Part shown: positions 23,147-36,379 of the stretch, piece by piece | Layout of the letters: every line of letters begins with the position of its first letter | How positions within the stretch are numbered: the stretch's first letter is position 1 | NCBI RefSeq assembly: GCF_024868665.1 | Contig: NC_079896.1 | Span: 1,732,508 to 1,796,507 of the forward strand | From: Triplophysa rosa | Taxonomy: Eukaryota > Chordata > Actinopteri > Cypriniformes > Nemacheilidae | DNA length: 64,000 nt | Direction of reading: 5' to 3' | Notes under the pieces: generated by a model | What the model was told of the DNA's origin: nothing | Database searches by the model: none | Seen by the model: the letters and a program-made list of their open reading frames with translations, nothing else | Program-made: the position numbers and the translations under genes

Positions 23147-25516
23147 ACTACATCTGCATTTTGCAGGCATTTGTATATAAAGTGTGCACACGTTTATGTA
23201 GGTTTGCGTATTCAAACTTACAATACCAATGTGCTGACAGCTTCCAACACATAATCACTTTTATGTATTTATGTATGTAAGAGATGAACAAATCGTTACA
23301 GATCAGAGCTACTGTAGAGTTGCTAAAATCCCTGTAAAGTATCGCTTGTTACATTCAATTCAAATATTCAATCGCAATCATTTGTCTGTAAATTAAGAAA
23401 AAAGTTTGTCAGAGAATGGCAGATTTATTTATAAATGAAATGCAAATGGGACTAATAACGGTAAACTCATTTGCGCTCTTTGTATGTATAAATGTAATTA
23501 TCAAATGAAACAGATGCCACAGTGTAACACTATAAAGTCATTATAATGAGAAAATGTGTTAATGGCACTAAATGAATGTTATGCTATTAAACGTGTTTAA
23601 TTCAACTCATTTGTCATTTAAATTCAATATTCTATAAAAATGTGCAGTTTAATTCGTTTAAAGGTGTTTTGAAGTCGTACGCACTGAATCAGTGTCTATT
23701 GTAAATATTATAGGTACAAATACCTACAATTCCTGAGATGTTGTCACATTACGCACAACAGGTCTAAAACAAACCAACAGACTCAGAATGACGGAGACAA
23801 AGAAAGAGTATTTCACAACATACCGCTGCGGGACACTCGGAGTTGAGAGTGGGCAGCGTTTGCCTCTTAAAATTCCTGAGGTCTTTCTGAAAACAGAGAT
23901 ACGGCCGCCGGGCTCTTGTTTTTAGAACCGAGCCGGCCCTTTCCATTCATCCGTGGAACGCGGGGCCTCTCCGTCACTAAAAAAAGGATCCGTGTTTATT
24001 TGCGCATGTCTGTCATTCGGTTTTCTGAGGTTGAGATGCGTCACGTTTGCTCATTCTGTGATATACAGCACACCCGACAAAATCATCTTAACACGGACGC
24101 CTCAACATGTTGGAGACTGATGTTTTCTAAGACGGTGGGACAGCGTCCGTCATATCAAACTCAACAAAACTCAATGAAAGATCACAAACATTACACAAGG
24201 ACTGACTTTCAATAAAAATACATTTTATTTGTCTGACCACCATTCATCATGTAGTGAATTACCGGCTGATCAATAAAACAATATTTTTACTTTTCGATCG
24301 GTCGAGTATAGAATCACTAAGCATTACTTTAAATAAACTATTTTTTACAAGCTTACTTTAAAGTTTCCAGCAGAAGTCTGGCACTGGAAAGATCTCGGCC
24401 TCATTAAGAGTTTATAACCCGACCACAATATCAATAGCGCAGATAAAAAAGGGAATAGAAAGATTACAAGATTACAGTGAGACGAGACTCAGAGATCCGA
24501 ACGCCTCGATCCTTTGAAATGTCAAGATGAAGGCGGAGGTGAGACCGTCACAAAACTCATTTAAAAACTCCTAACTGGAATGCAGCGATGCAAATATTCA
24601 GCTGCACTTTCACCCCGCAGGTATATTTAAAAAAATAAACTCTCTCTCTCGCTGTGTGGTTTTCTGCATTATATGCAGGTATGCATGTTGGCGTTTAGCC
24701 AGCTGGACTATAAACATACCGTCAGACGACATACGGCGGTGTTGCACAAAAAATCTCCTAAAATAGGAGCGTCTCCATAAACTGTGAATTTATGTCGCGT
24801 GTTACACCTCCCCCTCCATCTCCTAATCTTGCCTGCAGCAGACCAACAAGTTAAAAGCAATCGAAAATAATAACAAAATAAATGTATTTTTAAGTTCATC
24901 CGAAGACTCCAAACAAGCCTGGTTGCTCCAAACCCAAAGCGTCTTCTGGCTCCGCCGATTTACTGCCTTTAAACGTAATTATAAAACTGTTAAAAGACGT
25001 CGGCATGTTTAGCGACAGTCTGCCAAAAGCTGTCTGAAGGAGGACCCGGTTGAGACCAGCTGCGAGGATGCCATTTTCACTTGGCGCTTTTAATTTGAAG
25101 TTTACCCAGCGCCGTAACCGCGTCTGGAAAAACAAACAGTTTATCTCGTTTTCACGGCGGGTCAGAGGTTCAGGAAAACGCTGCTAAATGAAATGTCTGC
25201 AAAGAAACGAAACCGTGAGGGGCTTTTACGCCGCAAGTCCCTGCGGTTTGAAATAATTGCAGACATGATGCCGACAGCTACTAAAGTCCTGCAGTTGCAG
25301 TAAGCGGCGCGGCGTTTGATTGGAAGAGACTGATGCTAACTTACAGCCCTGGAGTTTGTTTTTGAGTGAAATCTGACGGGTTTAAACATAGACCTTCTGG
25401 AGAATAATGTATGATGAGAATATGTGATGCAAAGTGGTGGAGGTTTGCTCCAAATGCAATGGACATCCCGCCCAAAAATCTGCAGCCAATTAGAACGACT
25501 AAACGATTACAAATCA
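23147..25516. other. intronic stretch without recognised genes
   Basis: AT-rich to 23760, then more balanced. The 24960-25330 part is non-repetitive and holds a 79-residue minus-strand frame (24896-25135) with no known domain; it may be regulatory. No repeat ends seen. Confidence 0.45.
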
Positions 25517-25539
25517 AACACACACACACACACACACAC
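25517..25539. repeat. (CA)n microsatellite, short
   Basis: Eleven CA units. Confidence 0.9.
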
Positions 25540-25699
25540 TGAGTCAATTTATACTGGCCCCGGGCCTTCATCCTGAGGCAATTTAACTAGCAGGCATTCC
25601 TTTAATCTATCACCCCAAAACAAGATTAACTAAGACAAAAATCACGAAGGAGATCTGACTAAAACAAGATTAAAAACAAGTGCCGCAGCTTGTCTCCTT

Positions 25700-26060
25700 C
25701 TTTTTAGATCGCCACAATCTTATGTCTCTTGTAGAGATCTCAACCATATTTCAAACTGTGCTCCGGTCTTCTAAGTTGACACAAAAGAGGGAAAAATCAC
25801 AGATGAGATCTCTTTAATATCTCCATTTCTTCCCCTAGACATCAATGAGATTAAAATGAGAGGGCTCAATTTGACTCAAGTCTCATCTGCGTCTCAGATG
25901 TTTCTCCTGAGAAAAAGAGCCAGAAATCTCACAAATGTGTCTGTCATTAGAGTTTCAGAAGAGACGTCAACAATGTGTCAAACTGAGCTCAGATTTGTCA
26001 AGTCTGCAATCAAAAGTCAATATTATTGAAGATCTCAATATGAACTCGAACATTTCTCAT
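25700..26060 (+). repeat. unclassified dispersed repeat, copy A
   Basis: Contains CAATGAGATTAAAATGAGAG, TCATCTGCGTCTCAGATGTT, AGAAATCTCACAAATGTGTC, CTGAGCTCAGATTTGTCAAG and GAAGATCTCAATATGAACTC. These match 57595-57905 in the same order and spacing. No TIR, A/B box or frame was found. Confidence 0.65.
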
Positions 26061-26694
26061 ACATTTTACACCTCCATACTCTTCATGTGTTTCAACAATT
26101 TCACTTGTTTCTCTTAAATTTTGCTTCCATGAAACACTCCGTCTGTGAAAGAGCAATGTTTGTGCAATAAAAAATGTCTTCTGAGGAGCAAGGAAGTTAG
26201 AAATCTCAATATGAAATTCAGATTTGAGCTAATGATCTGAGCTCTGTATTTTATATACATATAATTGTTGTACAAACTTATTGTATGCAATTGTCTCATC
26301 TGTGTCCGTTTTTAACTCTACCAAGGATTCTTTTGAGAAAAACACAAGACCAATTACTCAAACACAAGCACTCCCTGGAGTTTCCAGAACAACGTCTGAT
26401 GAATAAAACTGCCCTCCGGGCACCCAACACGCACACATTTCAACACAACAAAACCAGTCCCTATTTGTTGCTAATTAAATTTATGCTCTTATTAAATCTT
26501 TATAATCCATAATGTCTGTCATTCCAGCATTCCTAAATGCTTCCTACCTCCCTCAGAACCACTGAAACGATATCGAATCGCTTTTCCAACATGCGGTCGG
26601 ATTGATAAAGACAGACGTCAGTTCCTCTGCCATATTTTCTTTATGGTCTATGTGATTACCATGTGCAACCCACACACTTATCCAATCTGACACG

Positions 26695-26723
<29 letters not shown>
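26695..26723. repeat. (GA)n microsatellite
   Basis: About 14 GA units. Confidence 0.93.
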
Positions 26724-26726
<3 letters not shown>

Positions 26727-26847
26727 CGGTAAGATTCCTGTGTCTTTGTGTCAAAGATTAGGAGCTGGAATGGAGATCTCACTGTTTGCTTTGGGTTCGC
26801 ACATTATCTCAACTACAACAACACAATACATTCACATCAGTGAGTGT

Positions 26848-26875
26848 ACACACACACACACACACACACACACAC
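26848..26875. repeat. (CA)n microsatellite
   Basis: About 14 CA units. Confidence 0.93.
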
Positions 26876-28708
26876 TTAAGGGGTCACACTCACATCAATT
26901 GTCGTCTTTCATCAAAAACAAGAAGACACAAATAAGACAATTATTGACATATCACGTGTTTCTTTCTGAGCAAAGCGACCCCACTAACGTTAAACAAATA
27001 TTGACACACTTTTAACACACTAATTCATGTCACCGGGGTTGTTTTTATCAAAATTAATTAAATCTATTACACAAAAAATACATTTTAGGGAATAAAATAA
27101 ATGAGTTATTTACTAAAAAGTAGAAAAAATTAACCACACGCTGTTGAACTAAAGAAATGTTTTATGCTAACTACACACACACATGACGGGGTCAGAGGTC
27201 AACTGAACCCAGCACACGTCTAGCTGTCAGTTTCACTGCTGCGGTGCTTCACACTTACTGTACGAGTCGAACACTTTCTGATCGCATTTACTGTAAACCA
27301 TCCAGACGCTTCAAACTTCAGTTTCGTGCTGTGCGACACTTGTATTCACACATTTGGAGAGGGTTCGCTGCTGCCCGCACACCTGACAATGACTCTGTTG
27401 TGTGTCACTAAATGAAATGCATTACTATAAAACAACATTCGAGAACAAAACGTGTCAGCTCCGATGATGCTCTTCAGGTGTCTGGATAGTTCTGGGCCGG
27501 CTCAATGACATGAATGTGCATTTCTTGCGTGTGTTTGCGAACAGACGTCTCGGGGGCCGCGGGGTTGTTTTAAAGCCAGCGAGTTCGAACACTGTTTGCT
27601 CAGGATGAGCCAAAGGAACCTCAGACTACTGCTTGTGTTTGCGCAAGCTCGCTCTCTCCATCTCTCTCAATACAGCTGCTACATTCCTGTCGCTTCGCTG
27701 TACTCCTGCTCTATTTATTTATCTCATGTCCTCTGGTTGAACACGTATGGAAATAGCAATCTTGTTCTTTCGCCTCTTAGAATCGCCATTAAAAAATGTT
27801 ACCGGACCGAATAAGGTTCGTGTTTAATTTGCAGATCTGATGTTATGAAAGTTTGAAAATACATGTAAATGTTCGGACACTTCACAATAATACAATTTTC
27901 TACGTTCGTCATTGTTGTTTCCGTGACAATGACTTTAAAAAGATTTATTTTGGGAATATAACGTAGACGCGCAGAGATCAAGATTAAGTAGACAGATATT
28001 AAACACGAAATCTCACAGGGACAAGATTGTTGGTCGCAGTTTAGTTTATTGTGTAAGGCCCGCGGTGGATTCTCTGCGTTCTCGTGGACGGCTCGCACTA
28101 AACTCACAGTCTCAGGTGAATTGGCCTTTGCATCGCCCTGTCAAACCGGACGATAATCAGGGCCGAAACAATATCACACGCTTCCAGGCCTTGTCAAAGT
28201 TTCCTGCGTTTACAGCTCGTAAAACTTCCGTCAAATGTGTTTCTGCTGCCCTGCCCCGCTCTCTCGCGCGCGCGCTGTCTCTCTCATTCTCTGATGTTTT
28301 ATTTCCTGAGCGTAGAGTTTGATGAGAGTCTATTTCACACTGTCAAGTTACTTTATGTTATGTTAAGAGACCACTGCACGCTCCCAAAATAGCTGTTCGC
28401 ACAAAACCATCTCACGCTGACCCTTAAAGTCCACATGAAAACAACACATGACACAATTGACTTGATTCATACACACGTCACGTGTGGTCTTATTCTAGAA
28501 AAAAACACGTTTGCCTTTGTAATCTTTCATCAAAATGTACCGACGTTTTGTGGACGGCTCTCTCTATGGATTATGTTTTCAGGCAAATAGATATATGTCA
28601 CTATTGTACTGTTTTACTTACACAATAAGATACAATATAAACGCCGTCGTCGGGCATGATGCAAAGCGCAGTGAATGCCTCCTTAAACCCAACAGAAGAC
28701 ATTTCGTG
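26876..28708. other. intronic stretch without recognised genes
   Basis: No recognised repeat ends. The part at 28050-28230 is balanced in composition, with CTTTGCATCGCCCTGTCAAA; it has a plus-strand frame of 85 residues without known domains. A (CG)n-rich patch lies near 28264-28275. Confidence 0.45.
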
Positions 28709-28716
28709 ATCACAAC

Positions 28717-29289
28717 CAGTGTTGGGTGTAATTAGTTACTTAGAAACAAATGTATAGTATTATGCAATATAAGTCGCTTTGGATAAAAGCGTCTGCCAAA
28801 TGCATAAATGTAAATGTAGTTACTAAGTAATTAGTTACTGTAATTAAATTAATTTTCCCTTTAAAAAGTAAAGTAAGGGATTACTCTTATTTTTTCTGTA
28901 ATTTAATTACGGTTACTTCTGATGTAATCAAACTAAATACTGTGTGTAATATATGTGTGTGCAATAGTGGAATTGACATCAAAATTCAAAGTCTAACTTT
29001 AAAATCTGTGCTTTAATGTATAATTCTCACATTTGTATACTTTGGTCAGTTAATAAGAATACGTCATGTAGTTATTTATTATTTATTTGAATGAATTAAG
29101 AGGCGTTTCGTGTCTATCCTTGAATCACTTTACTAATCAGGGTTGATATTTGATATAGAAAGTAATTAATAATAAGTAATTAAATACTTTTTGGAGAGAG
29201 TCATTTGTACAGTAATCTAATTACACTGTTGAATGTGTAATTAGTAACTAGCAATTAATTACTTTTTCACAGTAACTTGCCCAACACTG
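28717..29289. mobile_element. non-autonomous hAT element, copy 1, with target-site duplication and SINE inside
   Basis: Ends CAGTGTTGGGTGTAATTAG and, in complement, CAGTGTTGGGCAAGTTACTG. Flanked by the 8-bp direct repeat ATCACAAC (28709-28716) / ATCATAAC (29290-29297), one mismatch, the duplication length expected for hAT. The interior is rich in AGTAATTA and TAATTACTT motifs and noncoding. A 73-bp SINE tail sits 27 bp inside the left end. Confidence 0.85.
28744..28816 (+). mobile_element. 5'-truncated SINE inserted in the hAT copy
   Basis: AAACAAATGTATAG followed by AAGTCGCTTTGGATAAAAGC and GCATAAATGTAAATG. Flanked by TAGTTACTTAG (28733-28743) and TAGTTACTAAG (28817-28827), a plausible 11-bp target-site duplication with one mismatch. 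Same family as 1129-1281. Confidence 0.75.
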
Positions 29290-29297
29290 ATCATAAC

Positions 29298-31082
29298 CAG
29301 CGACCCAGACGAAGTGCTTTTAAGTCAAAGAGACTCAGATGTTTTCACTAAAACGTTGTGGGTCTCTGAAAGCCGCAGATGAACGAGGTGACAGCTCCGC
29401 AATGAAGTAAAGACCTCTAGAAAAAACCAGCCAGTGCTTTCATTGTATTTATGTAACACTTCCTTCAAAAACCCCCTCAGCAGGACTGCACATCACCTCT
29501 GAAGAAACAACTGCAGGTTGTGCATGAGAAATGAGTAAAAATAGACTTATTATGTGATCGAGTCAACATGAAATCACACCTGACTTGTGTAATGCACATT
29601 CTGCACAAAAACACCAATAACCAGTCTTTTACTTTACAACCACCAATCGATTCCCAGTGGATCGATTCATGTCGTTTATTTATGTATCTGGGTGGTGTCG
29701 CAACACAATATACAACAGAACGGTCACTTACAACATCATCATGTTGAACGTCTCTTTTGGAGATATGATCTCTGATCAAATAACATTTGCTGACATAAAA
29801 CAAGAACCGAAACGAAATCCGTCCGATCTGCCCATTAACTCATCTGTCAACAACATCCGGTCAGAGTTCACGCAGGAAATCAACTGTATACATCTGACCG
29901 ATATAAACATGGACGAATCAGTAAAACACCCCCCAAAAAAGAATATCACAATAAAATCCACACGCGTCACATTTCAAACGTGATGTTGTCGTGCAGCACT
30001 GCTTCAAGAGCAACACTGGAAACCGCACACACGTGGGTGACGATGAAACTGCGCGAACTCTGCGATGCCATCCTGTTGGGTTTAGCTGCCGCAAACATAT
30101 TTCCTATTTCAGACTTACACAAGAAGCCATTTTATGACGGGATATAAAACAATCAGACATTTCTAATAGCTCTGGGGTTTTACAGCACCGTTGTATTTAC
30201 ATTAAACTATTTTCTTACAGAAGATGTTCTTTTCAAACTCACCGATCTGACTTTATCTGCCCATACAGGCATGTTTTACAATGAACAGGAAATAAAATAA
30301 AAACAATTAAAGTCTACATATTCTTTTTGTGTTGAATATCCAGTTTCACTCTGAAACACCTATTATATTTTATGATATATTTAAAAATGTTGGCACTGTT
30401 CATTTTGTTTTATTTGTGCAATCTAAAAATGTAAAAATACATTAAAACTTCATTAAACAGGTGCCGACTTGCATTCCCAACGTTGTGCACTACGTCAAGT
30501 GCACTTGAATGATAAACTCCTGTCTCTCAGAGTGACGGTTCCGAACGTGCTAGTGACTAAATTTCAGGTCTCCAGACCATAATTACGATCGCCTGAAGTC
30601 CACGAAAAATCTGCACCCCACCGTTGACTGACGTTACAAATCACCTTAACGTATATTAATATAATATGCCCCATACATGCCGAAATGCGACGCTATTGCC
30701 GTGAAAATGTGTTCGGGGCTGCGAGCCCACCACATCCTGAAGGGGGGGCCATGGTGGCGGGTGGACCCGAGCAGCATGGCATACCGCTGTGTCTGTAAGG
30801 TGCTGACGGGTAGGAAATGCAGGCCCCACATCAAGAACTGACAGGTTCTGATCAAAGTGCCCTAAAGCCCCGTCGGGGGTCTGAATTAATGTCTTTGTCA
30901 TTTTTAAGCTTGGTCTGATTTTCGAGGGATCACTTTGAGGTCATGTTTTTGAAATTTGCAGGCTAATTCAGCTCTAATGCTGACAAAATGTTAGATTAGT
31001 TATGTTTGAGCGATGCGTGTGCCCAACGTTTTCGTTTCATCATTTGCCAACAGATATTTTAAATCAAAGGTTTTGTTTGGGT
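29298..31082. other. intronic stretch without recognised genes
   Basis: No repeat ends recognised. It includes a GC-rich island at 30680-30890 described separately. Overlapping 108-residue frames near 29477-29983 have no known domains. Confidence 0.45.
30680..30890. other. GC-rich island of unknown nature
   Basis: About 200 bp, clearly more GC-rich than its AT-rich flanks, with GGGGGGGCCATGGTGGCGGG and GCCCCGTCGGGGG. Both minus-strand frames (69 and 81 residues) are open across it but lack known domains. It could be a CpG-rich regulatory element, an old gene fragment or part of a repeat. Confidence 0.3.
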
Positions 31083-31326
31083 AATAAAGAACACCCTCAT
31101 GTCCGTCAAAACCTAATGACTCTTTTCTTCTCTTAAACACAACAGAAGATATTTTGAGAAATGTCTCAGTGGTTTTGTGCTCATACAATGGACGTCGATG
31201 GGGTTCGATGTTGTTTGGTTATCAACGTTCTTCAAAATATCTTCTTTTGTGACATACCGGTTTGGAATGACATGAGGGTGTTTAAATGATGAAAGATTTT
31301 TCCTTTCTGGGTGAACTGTCCTTTAA
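31083..31326. mobile_element. palindromic TTAA MITE copy, left end eroded
   Basis: Core GAAGATATTTTGAGAAATG; right half CAAAATATCTTCTTTTGTG; right end GGGTGAACTGTCCTTTAA with TTAA at 31323-31326. Confidence 0.75.
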
Positions 31327-31680
31327 GAAAGAAAACAGGGTTAATTTCATGTTGACTTTAAGTCTCTAAAGCACCAAACCACAGCAGTACATTCTCAAGA
31401 CACTTCTCAACAGAAGTTCAGAATTATGAACGCATATTTCAAGATTCACCTCATAGTACCGTGACCGGTAGTAAAGTCAGTCTGTTTAATGCTGCTCATA
31501 TCAGAGTTTTTTTTTCAATTAATTACAATAATTTTCAAGCCAGACATAGTTGACTATAATATATAACAGCAATATATCTTAAAGCTCATATCAGAGAGTG
31601 TCGGAGGAAAATCTACAGCTTGAGCATCATCAATATTTACCGGCTACACGACTGAATCAGCTGCATTCAGAGCATTCATC

Positions 31681-31685
<5 letters not shown>

Positions 31686-31714
<29 letters not shown>
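31686..31714. repeat. (CT)n microsatellite
   Basis: About 14 CT units, followed directly by a non-repetitive block with GCCAATTAGCGCGCTGCTGC (31720-31739), a homeodomain-like site that makes 31715-31930 a weak regulatory candidate. Confidence 0.93.
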
Positions 31715-31717
<3 letters not shown>

Positions 31718-31954
31718 AAGGCCAATTAGCGCGCTGCTGCGCCCGTCCCCCCCCCTGCAGCCACTGACAGCATTTCACAGAACTGCAGCTACATTCACTG
31801 CATTACTGCCTGAGAATATGATCGCGCTGCAGAATTTTTCTCATCTCAGGGTGAGAATAAAACACTGGATAAGGGCAAAACGGTCCCCCAATATTTTCAT
31901 ATGTTTTCGGCGATTTTACGGTCATTATTAGCATTCAGGGAAGTATTGAACTTT

Positions 31955-32150
31955 CACAGCGGGTGACCGATATTTTTCAAAGGCCAATTTGGAGAGCAAG
32001 GTGGCTGATCCAAGTGATATATACAAACTACAATCCGTATAATTTTGTCACATATCATAAAATTGCTGTAATGCATACTTTATTTAAAGGACAATTAAAA
32101 TGTACAAAAAATGAAATCAGATTATTAATAATGGATCATAACCGTAACAT
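31955..32150. mobile_element. probable degenerate hAT-like repeat fragment
   Basis: AGCGGGTGACCGATATTTTT then CAAAGGCCAATTTGGAGAGC resembles the start of 17506-17785. Downstream AT-rich sequence is degenerate. Confidence 0.35.
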
Positions 32151-33168
32151 ATTCTAAACATAATTAATATTCATAAGCTACACACTTCATACTCGTGAAG
32201 ACTCGAGTTTTGTGATTTACTTCTTTGGTTCTGACTCATTTGAGTCCAGCGCTGAATGCATCTGAAAAGGTCTTGCTCACCACAGAGTGTGCAAAGACAT
32301 TTTAAACCGCACGTCAGCGATACAGATTCCCAGTCGGGAGGTAAAAGAGCTTTTCATAACACAGATGTGATTTACTCTCACCACATCAGAGTTCTGTTCA
32401 TTGAAAAAGCATTGCCAATAATTGCTTTTTAATATGAACATCTTGACCTGATACAAGTGATGTCCAAATTCAGAGAGACGACTATCGTTGCCGTGTCCTG
32501 CTTTTCTAATCCAATGAAAGACACTTAATTGTAAATGTAAATGTCTTTTCTATATTCCTTTGAAAGAAGCTAACATAAAGCAAACCCGATGATCATGTTC
32601 TTCATTAGGATCTGACGAATGTCCCAAAGAGAATCTTGTTCTTCAATAAAGGCATGAACATCTGACCTTTTGTACCAATTATATAAAACATGTGTTTTCA
32701 TTTCGTCACAGTTGACTTTAATTTAGGTGCGTTTCAATCATCAAAATCCTAAAACAGCGATTCAAAGTCATCTTCGACTTTTGTAACCCACTGTACAGTC
32801 TAAACTTTACAAACACCTGTTCATGTTAACTTACCTGTACGCGCTTCACTGTCAAGCACTCAAATACACCTGATATATGAAAATAAATAATGAATGTAAT
32901 TTCTCTCAAAGCATCCACCCAACAGAAAAGATCACAGGTCAGCTCGCGTCACACAACTCTTTCCGCATAATTAAGCCGCCCGTGTAGACAACTCGTTTTC
33001 TCACAAATCTCTATTACAGTTGAGTCAAGGAAAAAGGAGAAATGTCATGCAGAACACAGAAAAAGGTACCCTCATTACCATCGGCATTTGCTCCATGCAA
33101 ACTGAAAGATGTTTAATTTGCACCAAAGGTAATTTGGTCGCTGGTTTTCTGTGGGTGATAATGTAAAC
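32151..33168. other. intronic sequence, nothing recognised
   Basis: AT-rich, no repeat ends and no coding signal. Confidence 0.5.
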
Positions 33169-33542
33169 TACACTCTAAAAAAATGGTGCTTTATAGCACT
33201 AAAAGTGGTTCTTGGCTGGTTATCATAGTGGAACCACTTTAAGTGCTATATAGAACCATATCTTGGTTCTTCCGAGGTTCTTCAACGGTTCTTTGGGATG
33301 ACTTAGGTGCTCTATAGAACCGCGGAAGAACCATACAGGGGCTTAACAGGTTCTTTATATGGAAGCGGTGCTGTATGGTTCTTCAGCTGTTATATTTATC
33401 AACTCAAGTCATCCCAAAGAACCGCTGATGAACCTCTGGAAGAACCAAGATATGGTTCTATATAGCAGTTAATGTGGTTCCCCTACGATTACGAGCCAAG
33501 AACCACTTTTAGTGCTATAAAGCACCATTTTTTTATAGTGTA
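33169..33542. mobile_element. near full-length palindromic MITE (374 bp)
   Basis: Left end TACACTCTAAAAAAATGGTG and right end in complement TACACTATAAAAAAATGGTG, both continuing CTTTATAGCACTAAAAGTGG. Inverted similarity runs about 140 bp per arm, including ATATAGAACCATATCTTGG and CGGTTCTTTGGGATGACTT. The loop is about 90 bp. TA at both ends suggests a TA target. Confidence 0.85.
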
Positions 33543-36379
33543 CAGATGTGAGATATTGCTGGTTAATGTATGACATGAAGTAAACAAAAATTGATATATA
33601 ACTTAATTTTTTATAATCACACTAAATTAAATCTTGTATGCGGACTGTACATGTTGAATCAGAAGACACCTGCAGGTTTCTATCCAATCACATGCTCCAG
33701 AGACCACGCCTCAAGATATGCGTTACATGACTTGAAAATACTGCACGTATGCATATGAACACACACACACAGAACTGCAGAAACTCTTCAAAAAGATGTC
33801 TATTTTATAAACACAGCGTGCACAAAAATAATAGGTGCAATTTTCTACTTGGAAAATCTCTAATTTCCACCGCATACACTGTGAATGCCCCACTGGTGCG
33901 TTTAGTTTAAAGTATTATTTAAGCTAAAGACAGTCGTACTCGTACATGTACCACTCTGCACCCGTTTCCAGTAATTGCTAGGCCTCCGAGTTATTTTTAG
34001 ACGGTTTAAGCAGTGATGTTCAAGCTCAAAGAGCAACCCAGAGAGAGACAGAGACTCTTTGAACAGACTAAATCATAACTCTCCAAATGAATCGAGCTTT
34101 TCTGCAGTCATACAACTGCTAATATATAACAGGCCTTTAATTACAGCGACTTGAATCTGATAAGTTATGTGTCTGCCGCTTAATGCCTCAAGCTTCCTTT
34201 CTTTTCTTCTGAAGTTAATTTTATAGGCTCGTGGATGTCTGGACATCTTTCATTTGGAATTCTTTTAAACGGAAACACGGTTTTGCATCGAAGTGCAACT
34301 GCGAATCTTAGATCCAATCTGATGAAAAAATGGGAAATCGTAACTGTTTTACGAAATGGCTCATTCGTATGAATTTTTTATGACGTGAATCGTAGAAAAA
34401 ACATACGATGATTAGAAATAATCATCACTGGGGTGAAAACAGATTGAAATGAACGTGTTTGTACGAAATTATACAAATTAGCCATCGTGCTAAAAAGTTA
34501 CAAACTGCCTTGAGATTACTTTGCTTACACACAAATAAATGATCTTAAAGCAATATCATGACAAGATATAATATGGGTGAAAATGTATTCATAATATATT
34601 AAATAACCTCATCATTGCCAAATGCTGCTATTCGTATCACATCATTACATTGGATTATTTCTATATTGAAAACCGAACTCTCTCGACATCGAGTGCTATA
34701 CATTTTCTTGATCTAGAAGTCAAAAGTGGTTTGCTATCACTCTAAAACTCATATGAGTCACGTCGAGCGCGGCTAACTGTGCTCTGCCTGTTTTCATACA
34801 GTAATGCCGGAGAAGAGGGGGGAAGTGGTCCATCTTCTCTTAACCTATCCAACTTCAATTTTAAACGCAGTAAATGAGCCCGGGGCGACGCGCAAGCCGT
34901 AATGCGTTCGACAAATATTCTCTGGGTGAAACATGCATTTATGAAGAGATGCCCTTTAGAAGAGAAATGCACAGAGCGTATGCTTAACAAACAATACACC
35001 CACTCATGAAAACCAGAGATAGAGACTCAGTATGCTAAAAGTGCAAATGAGTCACCGCTCGAGAGAAACTTCAGCGGGAGAGAAGAATGTTGCGGCCTAA
35101 ATCCTGCACATTTATGCAATTAATACATTAACACTCGTACATGCTAAAGATTTGCTCAGACGTGTTGATGCTAGCGTAGCGGCGGGTGTGTTTGTATTGG
35201 CGGTATGGATCTGTCAGGTTTGTAGGGTGACATGATGACATTGGTTAATGTATTATCGACTGCCTGCTTGTGACAGCTTATAAAAGTCACTTCCCTATTC
35301 TGATGTGATTCTAACTACTGAATTGCATAAGGCTGCTGAAACACTAATGTGCTACTAACTAACTAACACATTTGTTAGTCAAGTTCAGACAGAAAAAAGT
35401 CTTTTTACAAGGTTTCACAAAAGGCAAGTACGTGCTGACAGAAAAAGGACAAACACTTGAGTGTGCCTGAAGGACATACATTTTCTCTTGGGTCTTCAGG
35501 CAGCTTCTCAACCTTTAGTGTGCACTAATTATGTTTCTGGCTGGGTTTGAAATAGCACACTATTATAAACAGAATGTGAATTTTCTGTGTGCGTAAAAAT
35601 CCTGCTTACCCACTAAATTGCCCAAATGTGCAGAAACAACCAGAGCCCAATGAGTGAACTACTGTCTCCCATAATGCAATGTGTTTAACCTGATGTTTCG
35701 AGTGTCGCAGATGTGATAGCCACTACGATTGTTTACATCTTATCCTTTGGTTGTTTGTACAGCACATAGTTTATTTCGAAATGTCAAATAATTTCTAGAT
35801 TAAATCTGGAAGGCAATCGCTGAATTAAACATGCAGTTTCACTGTAATGGGGTCGTGTGATAACAGTGTACCCATCACTGCATAATGCATACAGTTTCGC
35901 ATACTCATTTTTTAGAAAAATTCATTTAGAACAAGTACTGCATTTCAAACACAGCCAATATTTTGTTTGTTAATAATTTTTCTGAACCGGTACATCAATG
36001 ACCTGGACTTTATACTGACACCTATAGGTGTGGATGCAGCATCACATAAAAAGCTTTGCCATAAAAAACAGCATTCAAATGACTGACCTGCTCATCTAAT
36101 AAACCACCGATGTCCAGTCTACATTCTTTTACACACAACTGTCTTTTCATTTAATCCAGTGAGTGAAAATAACAGATAATACTGGATAGCACAAATGCTA
36201 GGCTGGTGGGATAAAACATGCATACGCATTTATGATATACAGGAAATGATATTCACTTATCATGGATGGCCTTGTTTTTCTGAACCATTTCCGGTTCGCA
36301 CGCACCACTGAAAACCTCCGCGCGCTTTTACGCGAACTCTCAGACGTTACATATTAATGCGAGACCTCCATACGTAACC
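33543..36379. other. intronic stretch without recognised genes
   Basis: 34330-34510 resembles a degenerate fish repeat (TTACGAAATGGCTCATTCGT and TTATACAAATTAGCCATCG). The rest has no recognisable repeats, RNA genes or coding frames. Confidence 0.45.

Noticed and set aside
24896..25135. 79-residue minus frame with LRRWVNFKLKAPSENG-like start
   Set aside because: Resembles a protein superficially but matches no family I know and has no splice or promoter context.
29477..29983. Overlapping 108-residue frames on both strands
   Set aside because: No domain, no codon preference evident, both strands open by chance in AT-balanced DNA.
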